From assembly GCF_021117345.1 (NCBI RefSeq), contig NZ_CP088261.1, positions 1,798,001 to 1,862,000 of the forward strand: 64,000 nt of DNA, written 5' to 3'. The position numbers were made by a program, and so were the translations under genes. This stretch comes from Microbacterium sp. cx-55. Its GTDB lineage: Bacteria; Actinomycetota; Actinomycetes; Actinomycetales; Microbacteriaceae. Shown one piece after another: positions 1 to 8,758 of this stretch. The notes beneath the pieces were generated by a model that did no database searches, was not told the origin of the DNA, and saw only the letters and a program-made list of their open reading frames with translations. Within the stretch, counting starts at the first letter, position 1, and each line of letters starts with the position of its first letter.

Positions 1-291
1 GATCGGCTCGCCGTCGATCATGATGCGCTCGGTGAACCGGGTGAGGTGCGGGCTCGTGAACAGCCCGGTGCGCAGTCCGTGCGCGCGCAACAGGCTCTCG
101 ACGATTCGACTCGTCGACGTCTTGCCGTTGGTTCCCGTCACGTGCACGACGCGATACGTGCGCTGCGGATCATCGAGCAGCTCCAGCACGCGCCGAGTGC
201 GCTCGATCCGCGGCTGAACCCACTGCTCGCCCTGCCGGGCCAGCAGCTGCGTGTAGACCGCATCCGCCCGCTTCTGATCGTTGCCGCTCAT
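1..291 (-). CDS. folC: FolC N-terminus (partial)
   Basis: This is the first 97 codons of bifunctional folylpolyglutamate/dihydrofolate synthase, which adds glutamates to folates in the cytoplasm. The gene runs off the left edge. The translation contains the Mur-ligase-type P-loop [13 protein letters not shown] at about residues 54-66, followed by the FTSPHL segment typical of FolC. The ATG at 291-289 overlaps the ileS stop in an ATGA arrangement, so the two genes are probably translationally coupled. The rest of the protein is outside the window; the assignment rests on the P-loop context and this gene order. Confidence 0.88.
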   Translation of the reverse strand, partial: MSGNDQKRADAVYTQLLARQGEQWVQPRIERTRRVLELLDDPQRTYRVVHVTGTNGKTSTSRIVESLLRAHGLRTGLFTSPHLTRFTERIMIDGEPI

Positions 292-3200
292 TCTGCTTCT
301 CCTCCGATGCGGGTGACTCCCACCGTGAACGCTCCGCCATTCGCGAAGGCGCCTCCGGCGAAGTCGGCGGAGAACTCCGCGGCGGATGCGGCGTCGAAGG
401 TGCTGCCGGCCACCACGGCGCCATTCACGGTCGCACTGCGCGCCAGCGTCTCACCGGCGATGTCGGCCACGTCGAACGCGGACACGACCGCGGACGCGTC
501 GGCCGCGTCCGCGAAGACGAGCGAAAGCGCGATGCGATCGCTGACGTCGAAGCCCGCGGCCTTCCGGGTGTCCTGCACGGCGCGAACCACGTCGCGCGCG
601 AGCCCTTCGGCCTCGAGTTCGGGCGTCGTCCGCGTATCGAGGAGCACGAAGCCCCCCGTCGCGAGCACCGACAACGCTTCGCCCTCCGGGCGGCCGCTGG
701 TCTCGAGGGCGAGCTCGTACTCGGCCGGCTCCAGTTCGATGCCGCCGGCGACGACGCGACCGTCGATCTCCGTCCAGTCACCGCTGCGCGCGGCCTTGAT
801 CACCTGCTGCACCTGCTTACCGAGGCGAGGGCCGGCGGCGCGCGCGTTGACGGTGAGGCGATGGGTGATGCCGTACTCGGTCGCCGTCTCGGGGCGGAGA
901 GCCACGAGTTCGACGGCCTTCACGTTCAGCTCCTCGCGGAGGATGTCGTCGAACTGCGCGAGGGCGTCCGCATCCGGCACCACGACCGTCAGCAGCGGCA
1001 GCGGCAGGCGCACCCGCTTGCCCTCGCGCTTGCGGAGGGCGTTCGCCACCGACGACACCTCGCGCACCGCATCCATCGCGGAGCGGATGACCGTCGCCTC
1101 CGGGAATGCGGATGCATCCGGCCAATCCTCGAGGTGCACGCTCCGCCCGCCGGTGAGTCCCTGCCAGACGCGCTCGGCCACGAGCGGCAGCAGGGGCGCC
1201 GCGACGCGGGTGACGGTCTCGAGCACCGTGTAGAGCGTGTCGAAGGCCTCGGTGTTCCGCGGGTCGTCGGACACCCCCTGCCAGAAACGGTCGCGCGAAC
1301 GGCGGATGTACCAGTTCGTGAGCACCTCCGCGAAACCACGGAGCTTGGCGGCGGCACTCGTCGAATCGAGAGCCTCCAGGTCGGCGGCGACACCGCGCAC
1401 CAGCTCTCCGGTGAGGGTCAGGATGTAGCGGTCGAGCACATCCGTCGAATCGGTGCGCCACTGCGCCTCGTAGCCCGCGCCCCCAGCGCCCCGGGCGGCA
1501 TTGGCGTAGGTCGCGAAGAAGTACCACGTGTTCCACAGCGGCAGCATGAACTCCCGCACGCCCGCCCGGATGCCTTCCTCGGTGACGACGAGGTTTCCGC
1601 CGCGCAGCACCGAGCTCGACATCAGGAACCAGCGCATGGCGTCGGAGCCGTCGCGGTCGAAGACCTCGCTCACGTCGGGGTAGTTCCGCAGCGACTTCGA
1701 CATCTTCTGACCGTCGCTGCCGAGAACGATGCCGTGGCACGATACGCCCGTGAACGCGGGGCGGTCGAACAGCGCGCCGGAGAGCACGTGCATGACGTAG
1801 AACCATCCGCGCGTCTGGCCGATGTACTCGACGATGAAGTCCGCGGGCGAGTGCGAGTCGAACCACTCGCGGTTCTCGAACGGATAGTGCACCTGCGCAT
1901 ACGGCATGGAGCCGGAATCGAACCAGACATCGAAGACGTCCTCGATGCGTCGCATCGTGGACGCGCCGGTCGGGTCGTCCGGGTTCGGGCGCGTCAGGTC
2001 GTCGATGTAGGGCCGGTGCAGATCGACGTTGCCCTCGGGGTCGAGCGGAAGCCGACCGAAATCGCGCTCCAGATCCTCGAGAGAACCGTAGACGTCGACG
2101 CGCGGGTACGCGGGGTCGTCGCTCTTCCACACCGGGATCGGCGAACCCCAGTAGCGGTTGCGGCTGATCGACCAGTCGCGGGCGCCCTCGACCCATTTGC
2201 CGAACTGACCGTGCTTCACGTTCTCCGGCGCCCAGGTGATCTGCTCGTTGAGATCGATGAGGCGACCCTTGACGTCCGTGACGCGCACGAACCAGCTCGA
2301 GACAGCCTTGTAGATGAGAGGGTTCCGGCAGCGCCAGCAATGCGGGTAGGAGTGCTCGTAGCTGGCCTCGCGGAGAAGCCGCCCACCCTGACGGAGCAGG
2401 CGGATGATCGGACGATTCGCGTCCATCCAGAGCTCGCCCGCCACGTCGGTCACCTGCGGCAGGAAGCGGCCGCCGTCGTCGAGGCTGACGATGGTCGGGA
2501 GCCCGGCCGCGTCCGCGAGTCGCTTGTCGTCCTCACCGTACGCCGGGGCCTGATGGACGATGCCGGTTCCGTCGGTCGTCGTGACGTATTCATCGGCGAG
2601 GATGTGCCACGCATCCGCGGTCCCCCAGGCCTCCGCGTCGGCGTAGTAGTCGAAGAGCCGGTCGTAGGCGACGCCCGCGAGTTCGGCTCCGGTGAGCGAC
2701 TGCTGCACCGCCTCGCGCGCCGCATCCAGCGACTCGTAGCCGAGGTCCTTGACGTAACCGCCGAGCAGGTCCTCCGCGAGAAGGTACCGATGCGCCGCGG
2801 ACTCCACGACATCGTCGGGAGCGCCCTCGGGGGTGTGATGCAGATCCGCCGCGCCCGCGGGCCCCGCCGGCAGGACGACGTAGCGGATGCCGGGACCGAC
2901 CGCGAGCGCGAGGTTCGTCGGCAGCGTCCACGGCGTCGTCGTCCACGCGAGTGCGCGCACACCGGTGAGTCCGAGCGCTTCCGCCTTCGCCCCCACGAGC
3001 GGGAACGTGACGGTCACGGACGGGTCCTGACGCATCTTGTAGACGTCGTCGTCCATCCGCAGCTCGTGGCTCGACAACGGGGTCTCGTCACGCCAGCAGT
3101 ACGGGAGCACGCGGTAGCCCTCGTACGCGAGGCCCTTGTCCCAGAGGGTCTTGAACGCCCACAGCACCGACTCCATATAGCCGGTGTCGAGCGTCTTGTA

Positions 3201-3692
3201 GCCGCGCTCGAAGTCCACCCAGCGGGCCTGCCGGGTGACGTAGTTCTCCCACTCCTGGGTGTACGCGAGCACGGATTCACGCGCCTTGCTGTTGAAGGTC
3301 GCGACCCCCATCCGCTCGATCTCGTCCTTCTCGGTGATGCCGAGCTGCTTCATCGCCTCGAGTTCGGCCGGGAGACCGTGGGTGTCCCAGCCGAAGACGC
3401 GGTCGACCTTCTTGCCGCGCATGGTCTGGAAACGGGGGAAGAGGTCCTTCGCGTATCCGGTCAGCAGGTGCCCGTAGTGCGGCAGGCCGTTCGCGAACGG
3501 CGGGCCGTCGTAGAACACCCACTCGGGCGCGCCCTCGCGCTGCGCGATCGACGCGCGGAACGTGTCGTCATCGCGCCAGAACTCGAGGACGTTCTGTTCG
3601 ATCTCCGGAAAGCGCGGGCTCGGCGTCACGGGCGCCGCCGGTTCGGTGGGCGCGGCGGCGGGACCGAAGGCGGAAGTGCGGGGGTATGTCAT
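288..3692 (-). CDS. ileS: Isoleucyl-tRNA synthetase, long (type 2) form
   Basis: Charges tRNA-Ile with isoleucine. The protein is about 1134 residues. It has the class I signatures PHYGH (residues 71-75, the HIGH motif) and KMSKS (663-667), with a large editing domain between them. The length and the GLPHYGH form of the motif fit the eukaryote-like type 2 IleRS common in actinobacteria; as family knowledge, such enzymes tend to be less mupirocin-sensitive. I chose the ATG at 3692 because a GCGAG sequence lies at suitable spacing; an ATG two codons upstream (3698) is possible. A T-box leader lies upstream. The stop overlaps the folC start. Confidence 0.96.
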   Translation of the reverse strand: MTYPRTSAFGPAAAPTEPAAPVTPSPRFPEIEQNVLEFWRDDDTFRASIAQREGAPEWVFYDGPPFANGLPHYGHLLTGYAKDLFPRFQTMRGKKVDRVFGWDTHGLPAELEAMKQLGITEKDEIERMGVATFNSKARESVLAYTQEWENYVTRQARWVDFERGYKTLDTGYMESVLWAFKTLWDKGLAYEGYRVLPYCWRDETPLSSHELRMDDDVYKMRQDPSVTVTFPLVGAKAEALGLTGVRALAWTTTPWTLPTNLALAVGPGIRYVVLPAGPAGAADLHHTPEGAPDDVVESAAHRYLLAEDLLGGYVKDLGYESLDAAREAVQQSLTGAELAGVAYDRLFDYYADAEAWGTADAWHILADEYVTTTDGTGIVHQAPAYGEDDKRLADAAGLPTIVSLDDGGRFLPQVTDVAGELWMDANRPIIRLLRQGGRLLREASYEHSYPHCWRCRNPLIYKAVSSWFVRVTDVKGRLIDLNEQITWAPENVKHGQFGKWVEGARDWSISRNRYWGSPIPVWKSDDPAYPRVDVYGSLEDLERDFGRLPLDPEGNVDLHRPYIDDLTRPNPDDPTGASTMRRIEDVFDVWFDSGSMPYAQVHYPFENREWFDSHSPADFIVEYIGQTRGWFYVMHVLSGALFDRPAFTGVSCHGIVLGSDGQKMSKSLRNYPDVSEVFDRDGSDAMRWFLMSSSVLRGGNLVVTEEGIRAGVREFMLPLWNTWYFFATYANAARGAGGAGYEAQWRTDSTDVLDRYILTLTGELVRGVAADLEALDSTSAAAKLRGFAEVLTNWYIRRSRDRFWQGVSDDPRNTEAFDTLYTVLETVTRVAAPLLPLVAERVWQGLTGGRSVHLEDWPDASAFPEATVIRSAMDAVREVSSVANALRKREGKRVRLPLPLLTVVVPDADALAQFDDILREELNVKAVELVALRPETATEYGITHRLTVNARAAGPRLGKQVQQVIKAARSGDWTEIDGRVVAGGIELEPAEYELALETSGRPEGEALSVLATGGFVLLDTRTTPELEAEGLARDVVRAVQDTRKAAGFDVSDRIALSLVFADAADASAVVSAFDVADIAGETLARSATVNGAVVAGSTFDAASAAEFSADFAGGAFANGGAFTVGVTRIGGEAE

Positions 3693-3698
3693 CGTCAT

Positions 3699-3905
3699 CT
3701 CGCAGGGGGTCGAATGCGGCCTGCGGGGACGACCTCGAAGAGACCGCGGTACCACCCTGCATTGCCGGGATGCGCTCCTCGCGGAGAACAACCGACCACT
3801 CTCACTGCGGCGATGACGGGCCTGCCCCGCTCGGTTCTACTGGGCGCGAACGCTGTTCTTCCGAGTGCTCCCCGGTGATGGCCGGATCAACGCGTGTGCC
3901 CCGAT
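3699..3905 (-). promoter_or_regulatory. T-box riboswitch leader of ileS
   Basis: Read on the minus strand, this leader has the canonical T-box AGGGTGGTACCGCGGT (3758-3743). The TGGT would pair with the ACCA end of uncharged tRNA-Ile. A specifier segment CCATCACCGGGGAGC has the isoleucine codon ATC at 3879-3877. A 6-bp inverted repeat (3701-3706 with 3720-3725) includes part of the probable Shine-Dalgarno sequence just before the start codon, and there is no terminator hairpin with a T-run. This fits the translational, short-stem-I T-boxes described for actinobacterial ileS, where uncharged tRNA-Ile frees the ribosome binding site. Exact ends and folding are inferred. Confidence 0.88.
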
Positions 3906-4025
3906 CTTACCCGCTCAGGGGCCTGCCCGGGAGATCGTCGTGGCGGCCGCATCCGCTCCTCCGTTTCGGGCCGTGGCGCACGCTCGACGGGCCGTCCGCA
4001 CGGTCCTTCCCCTGTCCCGTGCCGC

Positions 4026-4136
4026 GTGGCGGGCGTCGCGGGATTCGGAGATGCGACGAGATTCGGATAGCCCGACCCCGAAGCCTCCGAATCTCGCGAC
4101 ATCTCCGAATCCGGTGACGCGCCCCGAACCAGGACC
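4026..4136. repeat. 111-bp palindromic repeat, copy 1
   Basis: One of two near-identical 111-bp copies; the other is at 4674-4784 in the same orientation. Each copy is itself an imperfect inverted repeat: arms of about 35 nt, both containing GATTCGGAGATG and GAGATTCGGA, around a loop of about 18 nt. In single-stranded form it would make a long hairpin. This copy ends 25 bp before the GNAT start codon. It resembles a REP- or MITE-like element, but no transposase or clear target duplication is visible. The stretch from 3906 to 4025, between this copy and the ileS leader, holds nothing I recognise. Confidence 0.85.
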
Positions 4137-4161
4137 GCACGGTGTCCGACAGAATCGACGG

Positions 4162-4731
4162 ATGCTGCCGGACACCGCACGACTCACGCTCCGCGCGCTC
4201 GACGACGGCGATCTGCCCGCCCTTCGCGCCATCCTCGGCGATGGCGAGACCATGGCGGCGTACGAGGGCGCGTTCAGCGAGGCCGAGACCCTCGATTGGT
4301 TGCGACGACAACAGGATCGCTATCGCGCAGACGGCTTCGGGCTGTGGGCCGTCGTCGAACGGGCCACCGGGGACGTCATCGGTCAAACGGGCATCACCCG
4401 CCAGACGCTCGAAGACGACGAGATCGTCGAGGTCGGATACCTGTTCCGTCGCGACAGGTGGCACCGCGGATTCGCCGTCGAGGCCGCATCCGCCAGCGTG
4501 GATTGGGCCTTCACCACGCTTCCCGTCGAGCACGTCTGGGCGAAGGTCCGCGACACGAACCTCGCCTCGATGAACGTGGCGATCCGGCTCGGGATGCGGG
4601 TACGCCGCCGGTTCGTCACGCGCTACCGCGGCGTCGACATGCCGCACTTCGGTTTCGCCCTCTCCCGAGACGAGTGGCAAGCGTCACGGGATTCGGAGAT
4701 GCGACGACATTCGGAGAACCCGACCGCGTAG
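4162..4731 (+). CDS. GNAT family N-acetyltransferase (RimJ/RimL-like)
   Basis: A 189-residue cytoplasmic acetyl-CoA-dependent acetyltransferase. It shows the RimJ/RimL pattern: TARLTLRALDDGD at the N-terminus, a central EVGYLFRRDRWHRGFAVEA strand-loop that forms the acetyl-CoA pyrophosphate-binding region, and NLASMNVAIRLGMR near the C-terminus. The substrate cannot be predicted. The ATG at 4162 begins the family homology; longer upstream frames run through the repeat and are not believable. The last 17 or so codons lie inside repeat copy 2, so the tail SRDSEMRRHSENPTA is repeat-derived. A 9-bp inverted repeat (4140-4148 with 4169-4177) encloses the start codon. Confidence 0.85.
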   Translation: MLPDTARLTLRALDDGDLPALRAILGDGETMAAYEGAFSEAETLDWLRRQQDRYRADGFGLWAVVERATGDVIGQTGITRQTLEDDEIVEVGYLFRRDRWHRGFAVEAASASVDWAFTTLPVEHVWAKVRDTNLASMNVAIRLGMRVRRRFVTRYRGVDMPHFGFALSRDEWQASRDSEMRRHSENPTA

Positions 4732-4784
4732 CCTCCGAATCTCGCGACATCTCCGAATCCGGCGACGCGCCTCGAACCAGGACC
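4674..4784. repeat. 111-bp palindromic repeat, copy 2
   Basis: Second copy of the element at 4026-4136, same length and orientation, with only scattered substitutions. It starts inside the 3' end of the GNAT gene and supplies that gene's last codons and its TAG stop. It ends 18 bp before the stop of the convergent AbiEi/DUF559-like gene. The position between two convergent stop codons suits a REP-type element, and the same hairpin could also act as a transcription stop. Confidence 0.85.
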
Positions 4785-4801
4785 ACGGATGCGGCAACCA
4801 C

Positions 4802-5650
4802 TCACCGTGCGAGGTGCAGGCCCTGGGCGACGGCGCGCATGATGCGGCCCTGAACCTCCGGCCACCCGTGCACGACCTGCGCGTACCCGATGCGGATCAC
4901 GCAGTAGCCGAGCAGCATCAACGCCGCATCGTGGGCGATGTCCGCCTCGCGTTGCGCGCCCACGTGGTGCCCGCCGTCGATCTGCACCACCAGACGCTCA
5001 CCGATCAGGAAGTCGACCCGGTGGCCCGCGATCCAGGCCTGCGGTGTGATCTGCAGCCGCATCCATCTGAGCCGCGGAATGAAGAACGTCTCCAACCCCG
5101 AGTCCGACCAGGGCGATGCGGCCGTGATCAGCGATCGTGCCGCCTGCGTCAGCGGGAGGCGAAGCAGCGCCTCCCGCTCGACCACGTGCTGACGCAGCGC
5201 CGACTCGACGATCGCCCTGGCCTCTTCTTCCGGCCGGCACGCGATCACCAGGGCCAGCGTGTTCTCCACCTCGTCGACCAGCGTGCCGGGCCGACGCACG
5301 ACGAGGGGCTCCGCCCAGTGCACGACGGCGCCGGGGGCGACACGCACGCTCGCCCCGTGCGGCGGCGCAGCGACGTGCGCCGGACCGTCTCCGAGCACCC
5401 ACAGTCCGTGACGGCGTGCCGCCGTGACGCAGGAGAGCACGACGCCCTCCCGCGCTGCGGCCACCGCGAGCGGGTCGGCATCCGGAAGAGCGATCCACAC
5501 GCGGCGGATGCGCACGAGCATCCCGTCCTCGACGAGCGATCGGAGCGTCCGCTGGGTGTGCCCGGCGGCGACGAGCTCTCTCGCTCGGGCCACGCCGCCC
5601 GCCGCGCGGACGGCGTCGAGCGCCCGCATCCGTTTCGCCGCTGCATCCAT
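4802..5650 (-). CDS. AbiEi-like wHTH / DUF559 nuclease-fold protein
   Basis: A 282-residue protein. The N-terminal part (RALDAVRAAGGVARARELV, then a basic helix) resembles the winged helix of AbiEi-type antitoxins. The C-terminal part, from about residue 205, resembles DUF559, a Vsr/PD-(D/E)XK-like nuclease fold: RVDFLIGERLVVQIDGGHH has the expected Asp, Gln-x-Asp and His positions, followed by RxxDIAHDAALMLLGYCVIRI. Single-chain proteins like this are frequent in actinobacteria and mostly uncharacterised. No AbiEii toxin gene is adjacent. The ATG at 5650 is preferred because family homology starts there; an in-frame start at 5719 is possible. No enzymatic function is shown. Confidence 0.72.
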   Translation of the reverse strand: MDAAAKRMRALDAVRAAGGVARARELVAAGHTQRTLRSLVEDGMLVRIRRVWIALPDADPLAVAAAREGVVLSCVTAARRHGLWVLGDGPAHVAAPPHGASVRVAPGAVVHWAEPLVVRRPGTLVDEVENTLALVIACRPEEEARAIVESALRQHVVEREALLRLPLTQAARSLITAASPWSDSGLETFFIPRLRWMRLQITPQAWIAGHRVDFLIGERLVVQIDGGHHVGAQREADIAHDAALMLLGYCVIRIGYAQVVHGWPEVQGRIMRAVAQGLHLAR

Positions 5651-5900
5651 CGCTCCATCGTCCCGATCGAGCGCCAGGAACGAGGCTCGAACAGCGACTC
5701 TGTGCAGCGCCTGGCGCATTCATCGCCCTGGGGAGGCAAAGTCGCTCACCGCGCCTGCGTCCCGAGCAACACACAGCCCCGACACCCCCACCTGCCGCCA
5801 CTCCCGCCGCTCGGTTCCGGCGGCGCGGGCTCCCGTAGACTGAGGGGGCATCCACACTCAGGCACGCTCACACAGTGCCGCACATATCGAGGAGATTCCC

Positions 5901-8474
5901 ATGACCGCGATTCCCGACAAGCCCGCCCTCGAAGGGCTCGAAGCGAAGTGGGACGCCCGCTGGGCCGAACGCGGCACCTACCTCTTCGATCGGGATGCGG
6001 CCCAGGCCTCCGGCCGCGGCGGCGTGTTCTCCGTCGACACTCCCCCGCCGACCGCCTCCGGCTCGCTGCACATCGGGCACGTCTTCTCGTTCACGCACAC
6101 CGACCTCACCGCGCGGTTCGAGCGGATGCGGGGCAAGACCGTGTTCTACCCGATGGGGTGGGATGACAACGGCCTGCCGACCGAGCGCCGCGTACAGAAC
6201 TACTACGGCGTGCGCTGCGACCCGTCGCTGCCGTTCGACCCGGACTTCACCCCTCCGTTCGAGGGCGGCGACAACAAGTCCACGCGCGCGGCCGACCAGA
6301 TCCCGATCAGCCGACGGAACTTCATCGACCTCTGCGAGCGCCTGACTGCGGAAGACGAGAAGCAGTTCGAAGAGCTCTTCCGCAAGCTCGGACTCAGCGT
6401 CGACTGGACGCAGACGTACCGCACCATCTCGGACGACACCATCCGGGTCAGCCAGCTCGCGTTCCTCCGCAACCTCGAGCGCGGCGAGGCCTACCAGGCG
6501 CTCGCTCCGACACTGTGGGACATCGACTTCCGTTCCGCGATCGCGCAGGCCGAGCTCGAGGACCGCGACCAGCCCAGTGCGTACCACCGGCTCGCGTTCC
6601 ACCGGAGCGATGACTCGGGTGACGTGCTGATCGAAACCACCCGGCCCGAACTCCTCGCCGCGTGCGTCGCGCTCGTGGCGCACCCCGACGACGAGCGCTA
6701 TCAGCCGCTGTTCGGCTCGACCGTGCGCACCCCGCTCTTCGATGTGGAGGTGCCGGTTCTCGCGCACCCGCTCGCCCAGCCCGACAAGGGGTCGGGAATC
6801 GCCATGGTCTGCACGTTCGGTGACGTCACCGACATCATCTGGTGGCGCGAGCTCGACTTGCCGAACCGCACGATCATCGGCAAGGACGGCCGCATTCTCG
6901 CCGACGCCCCCGACGTCATCGTGACGGATGCAGCGCGCTCCGCGTACGCGGAGCTGGCGGGCAAGACCGTCTTCAGCGCCAAGAAGGCCGTCGTCGACCT
7001 GCTGCAGGCCTCGGGCGAACTTCTCGAGGTCTCGAAGCCGTTCACGCACGCCGTGAAGTTCTTCGAGAAGGGCGACCGTCCGCTGGAGATCGTGTCGACC
7101 CGTCAGTGGTACCTCCGCAACGGGGCGCGCGACGGGGCGCTGCGCGAGAAGCTCATCTCGCTCGGGCAGCAGATCGACTGGCACCCCGACTTCATGCGGG
7201 TCCGCTTCGAGAACTGGACGAACGGGCTGACCGGCGACTGGCTCGTCTCCCGTCAGCGGTTCTTCGGGGTGCCGATCCCCATCTGGTACGCCCTCGACGA
7301 GAACGGCGAGCGGGACTACGGTCGCGTTCTCACCCCCGAGCTCGGCGCCCTCCCCGTCGATCCGACGAGCGATGTACCCCCGGGATTCAGCGAAGAGCAG
7401 CGCGGCGTGCCGGGCGGTTTCGATGCCGAGCGCGACATCTTCGACACCTGGGCGACCTCGTCGCTGACCCCGCAGCTCGCGGGCGGGTGGCAGCGCGACG
7501 ACGAGCTCTGGAATCTCGTCGCGCCGTTCGACCTGCGTCCGCAGGGCCAGGACATCATCCGCACCTGGCTGTTCTCGACGCTGCTGCGGAGCGCCCTCGA
7601 AGACGACCGGTCACCATGGACGGATGCGGCGATCTCCGGCTTCATCGTGGACCCCGACCGCAAGAAGATGTCGAAGTCGAAGGGCAACGTCGTCACCCCC
7701 GCGTCGATCCTCGACCAGCACGGTTCGGACGCCGTGCGCTACTGGGCGGCTTCCAGCCGTCTCGGCACCGACGCGGCCTTCGATCCGCAGAACCCGACGC
7801 AGATCAAGATCGGTCGTCGCCTCGCGATCAAGGTGCTGAACGCGGCGAAGTTCGTTCTGTCGTTCCCCGTGCCGGATGGCGCGCAGATCACGCACGCACT
7901 CGATGCGGCGATGCTCGCGACCCTGGACGGCGTCATCCGAGACGCGACTCGCGCATACGAGCAGTACGACCACGCCCGTGCGCTCGAGATCACCGAGGCG
8001 TTCTTCTGGACGTTCTGCGACGACTACCTCGAACTCGTCAAGGAGCGTGCGTACAACCAGGCCGACAGCGGCCAGGCGTCTGCCGCGCTCGCCCTGCGCA
8101 TCGCCCTCGAGACGCTGCTCCGCCTCTTCGCGCCGGTGCTCTCGTTCGCCACCGAGGAGGCGTGGTCGTGGTTCCACGACGACTCCGTGCACGGCGCCGC
8201 GTGGCCCGACGCCCTCGGTATCGAGGGTGACCCGGAGGTCCTGAGCGCGGTCAGCCAGGCCCTCATCGGCATCCGTCGCGCGAAGACGGAGGCGAAGGCT
8301 TCGCAGAAGACTCCGGTGGCTCGCCTCGTCCTGGGCGCCCCGGCCGCGCTGCACGCGGCACTCGACTCGGCGGTGGGCGATCTGAAGGCCGTCGGTCGTA
8401 TCGAAGACCTCACCTTCGCGGACGCCGACGCCATCGTCGTCCACGAGGTCGACTTCGCCCCTCAGGAGGACTGA
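5901..8474 (+). CDS. valS: Valyl-tRNA synthetase, archaeal-type
   Basis: Attaches valine to tRNA-Val. The protein has 857 residues with HIGH at 57-60 and KMSKS at 589-593 (followed by KGN), and an editing domain between. The sequence PMGWDDNGLPTERRVQNYYGV and the overall length match the archaeal/alpha-proteobacterial branch of ValRS rather than the E. coli type; this branch occurs in several actinobacteria. A GAGGAG ribosome binding site lies 9 nt before the ATG. The next small ORF starts one base after the stop, which suggests a shared transcript. No T-box is visible upstream. Confidence 0.95.
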   Translation: MTAIPDKPALEGLEAKWDARWAERGTYLFDRDAAQASGRGGVFSVDTPPPTASGSLHIGHVFSFTHTDLTARFERMRGKTVFYPMGWDDNGLPTERRVQNYYGVRCDPSLPFDPDFTPPFEGGDNKSTRAADQIPISRRNFIDLCERLTAEDEKQFEELFRKLGLSVDWTQTYRTISDDTIRVSQLAFLRNLERGEAYQALAPTLWDIDFRSAIAQAELEDRDQPSAYHRLAFHRSDDSGDVLIETTRPELLAACVALVAHPDDERYQPLFGSTVRTPLFDVEVPVLAHPLAQPDKGSGIAMVCTFGDVTDIIWWRELDLPNRTIIGKDGRILADAPDVIVTDAARSAYAELAGKTVFSAKKAVVDLLQASGELLEVSKPFTHAVKFFEKGDRPLEIVSTRQWYLRNGARDGALREKLISLGQQIDWHPDFMRVRFENWTNGLTGDWLVSRQRFFGVPIPIWYALDENGERDYGRVLTPELGALPVDPTSDVPPGFSEEQRGVPGGFDAERDIFDTWATSSLTPQLAGGWQRDDELWNLVAPFDLRPQGQDIIRTWLFSTLLRSALEDDRSPWTDAAISGFIVDPDRKKMSKSKGNVVTPASILDQHGSDAVRYWAASSRLGTDAAFDPQNPTQIKIGRRLAIKVLNAAKFVLSFPVPDGAQITHALDAAMLATLDGVIRDATRAYEQYDHARALEITEAFFWTFCDDYLELVKERAYNQADSGQASAALALRIALETLLRLFAPVLSFATEEAWSWFHDDSVHGAAWPDALGIEGDPEVLSAVSQALIGIRRAKTEAKASQKTPVARLVLGAPAALHAALDSAVGDLKAVGRIEDLTFADADAIVVHEVDFAPQED

Positions 8475-8475
8475 C

Positions 8476-8727
8476 ATGCAACTCGGAACACGCTGGGATG
8501 CGTTCGCCACCCCGCCCACGGCGGTGCCCGACGCGCTGCGGGCACAGATCGCGGCCGTCGAGCGCCTGCTCTCGAACGACCAGATCGATCACCAGCCCAC
8601 CCCGCGGTGGACTCTGACGTGGCTCGAGGGGCGCCCGATCGCCGAACTCGATTCGGGCGTCATCGTCTCCCTCGACGCCGACGGCCAGGCTGTCGTCCGT
8701 CACGATCCCGAGGACGAGTTCGGCTGA
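8476..8727 (+). CDS. Small conserved-looking unknown protein
   Basis: An 83-residue acidic soluble protein that I do not recognise. It begins MQLGTRWDAFATPP and has a two-strand pattern (WTLTWLEGRPIAEL, then GVIVSLDADGQAVV) suggesting a small beta-rich fold. No signal peptide, membrane segment or cysteine is present. Its ATG lies one base after the valS stop, so it is almost certainly co-transcribed with and translationally coupled to valS. Codon use matches the neighbours. Function is unknown. Confidence 0.75.
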   Translation: MQLGTRWDAFATPPTAVPDALRAQIAAVERLLSNDQIDHQPTPRWTLTWLEGRPIAELDSGVIVSLDADGQAVVRHDPEDEFG

Positions 8728-8758
8728 CCCGCATCCGTCGCCGCACTACTCTGGGCCT

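Noticed and set aside
861..3878. Long plus-strand open frame opposite ileS
   Set aside because: It is antisense to a clear synthetase and its translation is low-complexity and rich in Arg, Val and His, typical of GC-rich shadow frames.
4022..4784. CRISPR array
   Set aside because: Only two repeat units, 111 bp long and 537 bp apart with a gene between; not a CRISPR pattern. No cas gene is present in the window.
4802..5650. Complete AbiE toxin-antitoxin system
   Set aside because: No AbiEii nucleotidyltransferase-like gene is adjacent; the protein ends in a DUF559-like domain.
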